Assembly: GCA_037013495.1 (NCBI GenBank)
Contig: CM072810.1
Span: 36,671,843 to 36,735,842, forward strand
Reading direction: 5' to 3'
Length of the DNA: 64,000 nucleotides
From: Hippophae tibetana
Lineage: Eukaryota; Streptophyta; Magnoliopsida; Rosales; Elaeagnaceae
Positions 26,501 through 37,642 of the stretch are shown one piece after another. Under the pieces are notes generated by a model. It saw only the letters and a list, made by a program, of their open reading frames with translations, ran no database searches and had not been told where the DNA came from. Positions within the stretch are counted from its first letter, which is position 1; every line of letters starts with the position of its first letter. A program made the translations under genes and the position numbers.

Positions 26501-28807
26501 CCAAGAAACTTCAAAAATTTTGGAGACCACTCATATAGGTATTTGGCCAAAAAATAAATCTAGAAATATGCAGCTGAACAAAAAATTTGAACTCTATATC
26601 ATGCAAGAGGATGAAACTTTGAACAAATTCTATGCAGGTTTTTGAATCATTATCAACTACCCGTACAATTTCGATGGACCTATTTGGAAAAAAAAGTAGA
26701 TTGAGAAAATTGTTGTTAGCCTACATTATCATTTCCAAGAAAAAGATACCTTGCTTAAATCCATATAGAAGGCCGGTGAACTTACTGTTAAATGAATCAG
26801 TTGGGAAATTATTCGAACTGCATTATTTGTTGCCAAGATGATAGCAATTCACTTTCGTGGACGGAAAGAGCTTGACTTTGTAGACATCAAGTATAGTGGT
26901 ACGAGCGAAGCTATTTTGACACAATTGTTAGAAATGATGAATCTAATACCAATGAAGAGAAAATATCTATAATTTCCCATAGATTTACTAAATTTCTTAG
27001 AAAGAATAAACCCGTTTTTAAAGATTTAAGAAAAAGGTAATCCGAGCTCTAAAATGATTATTTCAATGAATTTATAGTTGTATTTCTTCCAAGAAACTTC
27101 AAAAATTTTGGAGACCACTCATATAGGCATTTGCACAAAAAACTAAATCTAGAACTATGCAGTTGAACATAAATTTTGAACTCTATATCATGCAAGAGGA
27201 TGAAACTTTGAACAAATTCTATGCAGGTTTTTGAATCATTATCAACTACCCGTACAATTTGGATGGACCTATTTGGGAAAAAAAGTAGATTGAGAAAATT
27301 GTTGTTAGCCTACATTATCATTTTCAAGAAAAAGATACCTTGCTTAAATCCATATAGAAGGTCTGTGAACTTACTGTTAAATGAATCAGTTGCGAAATTA
27401 TTCGAACTGCATTATTTGTTGCCAAGATGATAGCAATCCACTTTCGCGGATGGAAAGAGCTTGACTTTATAGACATCAAGTATAGTTGTACGAGCGAAGC
27501 TATTTTGACACAATTGTTAGAAATGATGAATCTAATACCAATGAAGAGAAAATATCTATACTTTCCCATAGATTTACTAAATTTCTTAGAAAGAATAAAC
27601 CCGTTTTTAGGGATTTAAAAAAAAGGTAATACGAACTCTAAAATGATTATTTCAATGAATTTATAGTTGTATTTCTTCCAAGCGACTTCAAACATTTTGC
27701 AGACCACTCATATAGGCATTTGAGCAAAAAACTAAATCTAGAACTATGCAGCTGAACATAAATTTTGAACTCTATATCATGCAAGAGGATGAAACTTTGA
27801 ACAAATTCTATGCAGGTTTTTCAATCAATTTCAACTACCCGTACAATTTGGATGGACCTATTTGGAAAAAAAAGTAGATTGAGAAAATTGTTGTTAGCCT
27901 ACATTATCATTTTCAAGAAAAAGATACCTTGCTTAAATCCTTATTGAAGGCCTGTGAACTTACTGTTAAATGAATGAGTTGGGAAATTATTCAAACTGTA
28001 ATATTTGTTGCTAAGAAGATAGCAATCCACTTTGGCGGATGGAAAGAGCTTGACTTTATAGACATCAAGTATAGTGGTACGAGCGAAGCAATTTTGACAC
28101 AATTGTTAGAAATGATGAATCTAATACCAATGAAGAGAAAATATCTATACTTTCCCATAGATTTATTAAATTTCTTAGAAAGAATAAACCCGTTTTTAAG
28201 GATTTCAGAAAAAGGTAATCCGAGCTCCAAAATGATTATTTCAATGAATTTATAGTTGTATTTCTTCCAAGCAACTTCAAACATTTTGGAGACCACTCAT
28301 ATAGGTATTTGAACAAAAAACTAAATCTAGAACTATGCAGCTGAACATAAATTTTGAACTCTATATCATGCAAGAGGATGAAACTTTGAACAAATTCTAC
28401 GCAGGTTTTTCAATCATTATCAACTACCCGTAGAATTTGGATAAACCTATTTGGGAAAAAAAGTAGATTGAGAAAATTGTTGTTAGCCTACATTATCATT
28501 TTCAAGAAAAAGATACCTTTCTTAAATCCATATAGAAGGCCTGTGAACTTACTGTTAAATGAATCAGTTGCGAAATTATTCGAACTGCATTATTTGTTGC
28601 CAAGATGATAGCAATCCACTTTCGCGGATGGAAAGAGCTTGACTTTATAGACATCAAGTATAGTGGTACGAGCGAAGCTATTTTGACACAATTGTTAGAA
28701 ACGATGAATCTAGAACCAATGAAGAGAAAATATCTATACTTTCCCATAGATTTACTAAATTTCTTAGAAAGAATAAAACCGTTTTTAGGGATTTAAAAAA
28801 AAGGTAA
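23558..28807 (+). repeat. Transition zone of divergent monomers between the two domains (monomers 41-49)
   Basis: These nine units show many changes not shared with other copies. Examples are AGGCAATTGAAC at 24147, AAGACGATAGC at 23558 and 24737, a lost base in CAATCCAATTCGTGG near 25136, TAAGATTTAAGAAA-type tail changes near 27020, and GGATAAACC near 28440. Class mixing is also seen. Units 23558-24737 look like domain I. Units 25326 and 27630 carry early forms of domain II class D (CTGTAATATTTG and GAAGCAATTTT). Units 27041 and 28219 carry class F markers (TTGCGAAATTATTC and CGCGGATGG). No clear higher-order period is visible, apart from the similarity between the units at 25915 and 26453. 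Confidence 0.8.
25915..26452 (+). repeat. Truncated monomer, 538 bp, internal 51-bp deletion
   Basis: This is the only unit far from 589 bp. The sequence runs ...CAAACATTGTGGA directly into TGAACAAAAAATTTG at 25986/25987. The segment from GACCACTCAT through the TCTAGA site to GCAGC, present in all neighbours, is missing. The loss of exactly 51 bp accounts for the whole length difference, and no obvious microhomology is seen at the join. The next unit (26453) shares AACAAAAAATTTG and TTTCGATGGACC with it but lacks the deletion. Confidence 0.93.
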
Positions 28808-29985
28808 TCTGAGCTCTAAAATGATTATTTCAATGAATTTATAGTTGTATTTCTTCCAAGCGACTTCAAACATTTTGGAGACCACTCATATAGGCATTTG
28901 AGCAGAAAACTAAATCTAGAACTATGCAGTCGAACATAAATTTTGAACTCTATATCATGCAAGAGGATGAAACTTTGAACAAATTCTACGCAGGTTTTTC
29001 AAACATTATCAACTACTCGTACAATTTGGATGGACCTATTTGGAAAAAAAAGTAGATTGACAAAATTGTTGTTAGCCTACATTATCATTTTCAAGAAAAA
29101 GATACCTTGCTTAAATCCATATTGAAGGCCAGTGAACTTACTGTTAAATGAATCAGTTGGGAACTTATTCGAACTACATTATTTGTTGCCAAGATGATAG
29201 CAATCCACTTTCGCGGACGGAAAGAGCTTGACTTTATATACATCAAGTATAGTGGTACGAGCGAAGCTATTTTGACACAATTGTTAGAAATGATGAATCT
29301 AATAACAATGAAGAGAAAATATCTATACTTTCCCATAGATTTACTAAATTTCTTAGAAAGAATAAAACCGTTTTTAGGGATTTAAAAAAAAGGTAATCCG
29401 AGCTCTAAAATGATTATTTCAATGAATTTATAGTTGTATTTCTTCCAAGCGACTTCAAACATTTTCGAGACCACTCATATAGCCATTTGAGCAGAAAACT
29501 AAATCTAGAACTATGCAGTCGAACATAAATTTTGAACTCTATATCATGCAAGAGGATGAAACTTTGAACAAATTCTACGCAAGTTTTTCAAACATTATCA
29601 ACTACTCGTACAATTTGGATGGACCTATTTGAAAAAAAAGGTAGATTGACAAAATTGTTGTTAGCCTACATTATCATTTTCAAGAAAAAGATACCTTGCT
29701 TAAATCCATATTGAAGGCCACTGAACTTACTGTTAAATGAATCAGTTGGGAACTTATTCGAACTACATTATTTGTTGCTAAGATGATAGCAATCCACTTT
29801 CGCGGACGGAAAGAGCTTGACTTTATAGACATCAAGTATAGTGGTACGAGCGAAGCTATTTTGACACAATTGTTAGAAATGATGAATCTAATAACAATGA
29901 AGAGAAAATATCTATACTTTCCCATAGATTTAGTAAATTTCTTAGAAAGAATAAACCCGTTTTTAGGGATTTAAAAAAAAGGTAA

Positions 29986-32900
29986 TCCGAGCTCTAAAAT
30001 GATTATTTCAATGAATTTATAGTTGTATTTCTTCCAAGCGACTTCAAACATTTTGGAGACCACTCATATAGGCATTTGAGCAGAAAACTAAATCTAGAAC
30101 TATGCAGTCGAACATAAATTTTGAACTCTATATCATGCAAGAGGATGAAACTTTGAACAAATTCTACGCAGGTTTTTCAAACATTATCAACTACTCGTAC
30201 AATTTGGATGGACCTATTTGGAAAAAAAAGTAGATTGACAAAATTGTTGTTAGCCTACATTATCATTTTCAAGAAAAAGATACCTTGCTTAAATCCATAT
30301 TGAAGGCCAGTGAACTTACTGTTAAATGAATCAGTTGGGAACTTATTCGAACTACATTATTTGTTGCCAAGATGATAGCAATCCACTTTCGTGGACGGAA
30401 AGAGCTTGACTTTATATACATCAAGTATAGTGGTACGAGCGAAGCTATTTTGACACAATTGTTAGAAATGATGAATCTAATACCAATGAAGAGAAAATAT
30501 CTATACTTTCCCAGAGATTTACTAAATTTCTTAGAAAGAATAAACCCGTTTTTAGGGATTTAAGAAAAAGGTAATCCGAGCTCTAAAATGATTATTTCAA
30601 TGAATTTATAGTTGTATTTGTTCCAAGCGACTTCAAACATTTTGGAGACCACTTATATAGGCATTTGAACAAAAAACTAAATCTAGAACTATGGAGCTGA
30701 ACATAAATTTTGAACTCTATATCATGCAAGAGGATGAAACTTTGAACAAATTCTATGCAGGTTTTTCAATCATTATCAACTGCCCGTACAATTTGGATGG
30801 ACCTATTTGGAAAAAAAAGTAGATTGAGAAAATTGTTGTTAGCGTACATTATCATTTTCAAGAAAAAGATACCTTGCTTAAATCCATATAGAAGGCCTGT
30901 GAACTTACTGTTAAATGAATCAGTTGCGAAATTATTCGAACTGCATTATTTGTTGCCAAGATGATAGCAATCCACTTTCGCGGATGGAAAGAGCTTGACT
31001 TTATAGACATCAAGTATAGTGGTACGAGCGAAGCTATTTTGACACAATTGTTAGAAATGATGAATCTAATAACAATGAAGAGAAAATATCTATACTTTCC
31101 CATAGATTTACTAAATTTCTTAGAAAGAATAAAACCGTTTTTAGGGATTTAAAAAAAAGGTAATCCGAGCTCTAAAATGATTATTTCAATGAATTTATAG
31201 TTGTATTTCTTCCAAGCGACTTCAAACATTTTCGAGACCACTCATATAGCCATTTGAGCAGAAAACTAAATCTAGAACTATGCAGTCGAACATAAATTTT
31301 GAACTCTATATCATGCAAGAGGATGAAACTTTGAACAAATTCTACGCAGGTTTTTCAAACATTATCAACTACTCGTACAATTTGGATGGACCTATTTGGA
31401 AAAAAAAGTAGATTGACAAAATTGTTGTTAGCCTACATTATCATTTTCAAGAAAAAGATACCTTGCTTAAATCCATATTGAAGGCCAGTGAACTTACTGT
31501 TAAATGAATCAGTTGGGAACTTATTCGAACTACATTATTTGTTGCCAAGATGATAGCAATCCACTTTCGTGGACGGAAAGAGCTTGACTTTATATACATC
31601 AAGTATAGTGGTACGAGCGAAGCTATTTTGACACAATTGTTAGAAATGATGAATCTAATACCAATGAAGAGAAAATATCTATACTTTCCCAGAGATTTAC
31701 TAAATTTCTTAGAAAGAATAAACCCGTTTTTAGGGATTTAAGAAAAAGGTAATCCGAGCTCTAAAATGATTATTTCAATGAATTTATAGTTGTATTTGTT
31801 CCAAGCGACTTCAAACATTTTGGAGACCACTTATATAGGCATTTGAACAAAAAACTAAATCTAGAACTATGGAGCTGAACATAAATTTTGAACTCTATAT
31901 CATGCAAGAGGATGAAACTTTGAACAAATTCTATGCAGGTTTTTCAATCATTATCAACTGCCCGTACAATTTGGATGGACCTATTTGGAAAAAAAAGTAG
32001 ATTGAGAAAATTGTTGTTAGCGTACATTATCATTTTCAAGAAAAAGATACCTTGCTTAAATCCATATAGAAGGCCTGTGAACTTACTGTTAAATGAATCA
32101 GTTGCGAAATTATTCGAACTGCATTATTTGTTGCCAAGATGATAGCAATCCACTTTCGCGGATGGAAAGAGCTTGACTTTATAGACATCAAGTATAGTGG
32201 TACGAGCGAAGCTATTTTGACACAATTGTTAGAAATGATGAATCTAATAACAATGAAGAGAAAATATCTATACTTTCCCATAGATTTACTAAATTTCTTA
32301 GAAAGAATAAAACCGTTTTTAGGGATTTAAAAAAAAGGTAATCCGAGCTCTAAAATGATTATTTCAATGAATTTATAGTTGTATTTCTTCCAAGCGACTT
32401 CAAACATTTTCGAGACCACTCATATAGCCATTTGAGCAGAAAACTAAATCTAGAACTATGCAGTCGAACATAAATTTTGAACTCTATATCATGCAAGAGG
32501 ATGAAACTTTGAACAAATTCTACGCAGGTTTTTCAAACATTATCAACTACTCGTACAATTTGGATGGACCTATTTGAAAAAAAAGGTAGATTGACAAAAT
32601 TGTTGTTAGCCTACATTATCATTTTCAAGAAAAAGATACCTTGCTTAAATCCATATTGAAGGCCACTGAACTTACTGTTAAATGAATCAGTTGGGAACTT
32701 ATTCGAACTACATTATTTGTTGCTAAGATGATAGCAATCCACTTTCGTGGACGGAAAGAGCTTGACTTTATATACATCAAGTATAGTGGTACGAGCGAAG
32801 CTATTTTGACACAATTGTTAGAAATGATGAATCTAATACCAATGAAGAAAAAAATATCTATACTTTCCCAGAGATTTACTAAATTTCTTAGAAAGAATAA

Positions 32901-33520
32901 ACCCGTTTTTAGGGATTTAAGAAAAAGGTAATCCGAGCTCTAAAATGATTATTTCAATGAATTTATAGTTGTATTTGTTCCAAGCGACTTCAAACATTTT
33001 GGAGACCACTTATATAGGCATTTGAACAAAAAACTAAATCTAGAACTATGCAGCTGAACATAAATTTTGAACTCTATATCATGCAAGAGGATGAAACTTT
33101 GAACAAATTCTATGCAGGTTTTTCAATCATTATCAACTGCCCGTACAATTTGGATGGACCTATTTGGAAAAAAAAGTAGATTGAGAAAATTGTTGTTAGC
33201 CTACATTATCATTTTCAAGAAAAAGATACCTTGCTTAAATCCATATAGAAGGCCTGTGAACTTACTGTTAAATGAATCAGTTGCGAAATTATTCGAACTG
33301 CATTATTTGTTGCCAAGATGATAGCAATCCACTTTCGCGGATGGAAAGAGCTTGACTTTATAGACATCAAGTATAGTGGTACGAGCGAAGCTATTTTGAC
33401 ACAATTGTTAGAAATGATGAATCTAATAACAATGAAGAGAAAATATCTATACTTTCCCATAGATTTACTAAATTTCTTAGAAAGAATAAACCCGTTTTTA
33501 GGGATTTAAAAAAAAGGTAA
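29986..33520 (+). repeat. Dimeric E-F higher-order repeat, 1178 bp, three copies
   Basis: Dimers lie at 29986-31163, 31164-32341 and 32342-33520. The last is 1179 bp because of an extra A in GAAGAAAAAAATATC near 32846. F units share TATTTGTTCC and CACTTATATAGG. The first two also share ATGGAGCTG and the rare TAGCGTACATT. The E units at 31164 and 32342 share TTTTCGAGACC with CATATAGCC. The E unit at 32342 also shares TGAAAAAAAAGGTAG and GGCCACTGAAC with the unit at 29397, five monomers upstream. Confidence 0.87.
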
Positions 33521-34109
33521 TCCGAGCTCTAAAATGATTATTTCAATGAATTTATAGTTGTATTTCTTCCAAGCGACTTCAAACATTTTGGAGACCACTC
33601 ATATAGGCATTTGAGCAAAAAACTAAATCTAGAACTATGCAGCTGAACATAAATTTTGAACTCTAAATCATGCAAGAGGATGAAACTTTGAACAAATTCT
33701 ATGCAGGTTTTTCAATCATTATCAACTGCCCGCACAATTTGGATGCACCTATTTGGAAAAAAAAGTAGATTGAGAAAATTGTTGTTAGCCTACATTATCA
33801 TTTTCAAGAAAAAGATACCTTGCTTAAATCCATATAGAAGGCCTGTGAACATACTGTTAAATGAATCAGTTGCGAAATTATTCGAACTGCATTATTTGTT
33901 GCCAAGATGATAGCAATTCACTTTCGCAGATGGAAAGAGCTTGACTTTATAGACATCAAGTATAGTGGTACGAGCGAAGCTATTTTGACACAATTGTTAG
34001 AAATGATGAATCTAATAACAATGAAGAGAAAATATCTATACTTTCCCATAGATTTAATAAATTTCTTAGAAAGAATAAAACCGTTTTTAGGGATTTAAAA
34101 AAAAGGTAA

Positions 34110-37100
34110 TCCGAGCTGTAAAATGATTATTTCAATGAATTTATAGTTGTATTTCTTCCAAGCGACTTCAAACATTTTGGAGACCAGTCATATAGGCATT
34201 TGAGCAGAAAACTAAATCTAGAACTATGCAGTCGAACATAAATTTTGAACTCTAAATCATGCAAGAGGATGAAACTTTGAACAAATTCTATGCAGGTTTT
34301 TCAATCATTATGAACTGCCCGTACAATTTGGATGGACCTATTTGGAAAAAAAAGCAGATTGAGAAAATTGTTGTTAGCCTACATTATCATTTTCAAGAAA
34401 AAGATACCTTGCTTAAATCCATATTGAAGGCCAGTGAACTTACTGTTAAATGAATCAGTTGGGAACTTATTCGAACTACATTATTTGTTGCCAAGATGAT
34501 AGCAATCCACTTTCGTGGACGGAAAGGGCTTGACTTTATATACATCAAGTATAGTGGTACGAGCGAAGCTATTTTGACACAATTGTTAGAAATGATGAAT
34601 CTAATACCAATGAAGAGAAAATATCTATACTTTCCCAGAGATTTACTAAATTTCTTAGAAAGAATAAACCCGTTTTTAGGGATTTAAAAAAAAGGTAATC
34701 CGAGCTCTAAAATGATTATTTAAATGAATTTATAGTTGTATTTCTTCCAAGCGACTTCAAACATTTTGGAGACCACTTATATAGGCATTTGAACAAAAAA
34801 CTAAATCTAGAACTATGCAGCTGAACATAAATTTTGAACTCTATATCATGCAAGAGGATGAAACTTTGAACAAATTCTATGCAGGTTTTTCAATCATTAT
34901 CAACTGCCCGTACAATTTGGATGGACCTATTTGGAAAAAAAAGTAGATTAAGAAAATTGTTGTTAACCTACATTATCATTTTCAAGAAAAAGATACCTTG
35001 CTTAAATCCATATTGAAGGCCAGTGAACTTACTATTAAATGAATCAGTTGGGAACTTATTCGAACTACATTATTTGTTGCCAAGATGATAGCAATCCACT
35101 TTCGTGGACGGAAAGGGCTTGACTTTATATACATCAAGTATAGTGGTACGAGCGAAGCTATTTTGACACAATTGATAGAAATGATGAATCTAATACCAAT
35201 GAAGTGAAAATATCTACACTTTCCCAGAGATTTACTAAATTTCTTAGAAAGAATAAACCCGTTTTTAGGGATTTAAGAAAAAGGTAATCCGAGCTCTAAA
35301 GTGATTATTTCAATGAATTTATAGTTGTATTTGTTCCAAGCGACATCAAACATTTTGGAGACCACTTATATGGGCATTTGAACAAAAAGCTAAATCTAGA
35401 ACTATGCAGCTGAACATAAATTTTGAACTCTATATCATGCAAGAGGATGAAACTTTGAACAAATTCTATGCAGGTTTTTCAATCATTATCAACTGCCCGT
35501 ACAATTTGGATGGACCTATTTGGAAAAAAAAGTAGATTGAGAAAATTGTTGTTAGCCTACATTAACATTTTCAAGATAAAGATACCTTGCTTAAATCCAT
35601 ATAGAAGGCCTGTGAACATACTGTTAAATGAATCAGTTGCGAAATTATTCGAACTGCATTATTTGTTGCCAAGATGATAGCAATCCACTTTCGCGGATGG
35701 AAAGAGCTTGACTTTATAGACATCAAGTATAGTGGTACGAGCGAAGCTATTTTGACACAATTGTTAGAAATGATGAATCTAATAACAATGAAGAGAAAAT
35801 ATCTATACTTTCCCATAGATTTACTAAATTTCTTAGAAAGAATAAACCCGTTTTTAGGGATTTAAAAAAAAGGTAATCCGATCTCTAAAATGATTATTTC
35901 AATGAATTTATAGTTGTATTTCTTCCAAGCGATTTCAAACATTTTGGAGACCACTCATATAGGCATTTGAGCAAAAAACTAAATCTAGAACTATGCAGCT
36001 GAACATAAATTTTGAACTCTATATCATGCAAGAGGATGAAACTTTGAATAAATTCTATGCAGGTTTTTCAATCATTATCAACTGCCCGTACAATTTGGAT
36101 GGACCTATTTGGAAAAAAAAGTAGATTGAGAAAATTGTTGTTAGCCTACATTAACATTTTCAAGATAAAGATACCTTGCTTAAATCCATATAGAAGGCCT
36201 GTGAACATACTGTTAAATGAATCAGTTGCGAAATTATTCGAACTGCATTATTTGTTGCCAAGATGATAGCAATCCACTTTCGCGGATGGAAAGAGCTTGA
36301 CTTTATAGACATCAAGTATAGTGGTACGAGCGAAGCTATTTTAAACAATTGTTAGAAATGATGAATCTAATAACAATGAAGAGAAAATATCTATACTTTC
36401 CCATAGATTTAATAAATTTCTTAGGAAGAATAAAACCGTTTTTAGGGATTTAAAAAAAAGGTAATCCGAGCTCTAAAATGATTATTTCAATGAATTTATA
36501 GTTGTATTTCTTCCAAGCGACTTCAAACATTTTAGAGACCACTCATATAGGCATTTGAGCAGAAAACTAAATCTAGAACTATGCAGTCGAACATAAATTT
36601 TGAACTCTAAATCATGCAAGAGGATGAAACTTTGAACAAATTCTACGCAGGTTTTTCAAACATTATCAACTACTCGTACAATTTGGATGGACCTATTTGG
36701 AAAAAAAAGTAGATTGACAAAATTGTTGTTAGCCTACATTATCATTTTCAAGAAAAAGATACCTTACTTAAATCCATATAGAAGGCCTGTGAACATACTG
36801 TTAAATGAATCAGTTGCGAAATTATTCGAACTGCATTATTTGTTGCCAAGATGATAGCAATCCACTTTCGCGGATGGAAAGAGCTTGACTTTATAGATAT
36901 CAAGTATAGTGGTACGAGCGAAGCTATTTTGACATAATTGTTAGAAATGATGAATCTAATAACAATGAAGAGAAAATATCTATACTTTCCCAGAGATTTA
37001 CTAAATTTCTTAGAAAGAATAAAACCGTTTTTAGGGATTTAAAAAAAAGGTAATCCGAGCTCTAAAATGATTATTTCAATGAATTTATAGTTGTATTTCT

Positions 37101-37642
37101 TCCAAGCGACTTCAAACATTTTGGAGACCACTCATATAGGCATTTGAGCAGAAAACTAAATCTAGAACTATGCAGTCGAACATAAATTTTGAACTCTAAA
37201 TCATGCAAGAGGATGAAACTTTGAACAAATTCTACGCAGGTTTTTCAATCATTATGAACTGCCCGTACAATTTGGATGGACCTATTTGGAAAAAAAAGTA
37301 GATTGACAAAATTGTTGTTAGCCTACATTATCATTTTCAAGAAAAAGATACCTTGCTTAAATCCATATTGAAGGCCTATGAACTTAATGTTAAATGAATC
37401 AGTTGAGAAATTATTCGAACTGTAATATTTGTTGCTAAGAGGATAGCAATCCACTTTCGCGGAGGGAAAGAGCTTGACTTTATAGACATCAAGTATAGTG
37501 GTACGAGCGAAGCAATTTTGACACAATTGTTAGAATTGATGAATCTAATACCAATGAAGAGAAAATATCTATACTTTCCCATAGATTTACAAAATTTCTT
37601 AGAAAGAATAAACCCGTTTTTAGGAATTTAGAAAAAAGGTAA
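34110..37642 (+). repeat. Hexameric higher-order repeat, domain II, copy 1 (3533 bp)
   Basis: This six-monomer block (59-64) recurs 3533 bp downstream at 37643-41175. Shared private markers are AAAAAAAGCAGATTGAG with GGAAAGGGC (units 34110 and 37643), ATTTAAATGAATT with GTTAACC (34699 and 38232), GCGACATC with ATGGGC (35288 and 38821), TTTTAAACAATTG with TTAGGAAG (35877 and 39410, both 588 bp), TTACTTAAATCC with TAGATATC and GACATAATTG (36465 and 39998), and the class D unit (37054 and 40587). The 5' ends of units 34110 and 37643 differ, so the duplicated segment begins inside the first unit, before about 34290. Confidence 0.9.
34256..34687 (+). pseudogene. Second well preserved gag-like relic
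   Basis: This is the homologous segment of the paired hexamer unit. It opens after a TAA at 34253-34255 (CTCTAAATC, where most units have CTCTATATC). It passes through CAG rather than TAG at the A-tract and is interrupted by TGA at 34451-34453 before running on to the stop at 34685. The gag-like block MQEDETLNKFYAGF and the KIVVSL block are intact. It differs from the copy at 37729 by the extra upstream stop and has the same unrecognised 3' half. The sharing of the CAG codon is explained by the 3533-bp duplication, so the two copies are not independent evidence. Confidence 0.55.

Noticed and set aside
27991..28296. The longest open frames in the window (about 94-101 codons, near 25078-25403 and 27974-28296)
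   Set aside because: They arise in the divergent transition monomers where point changes removed stops on both strands. The two strands are open at the same place, which is typical of chance.
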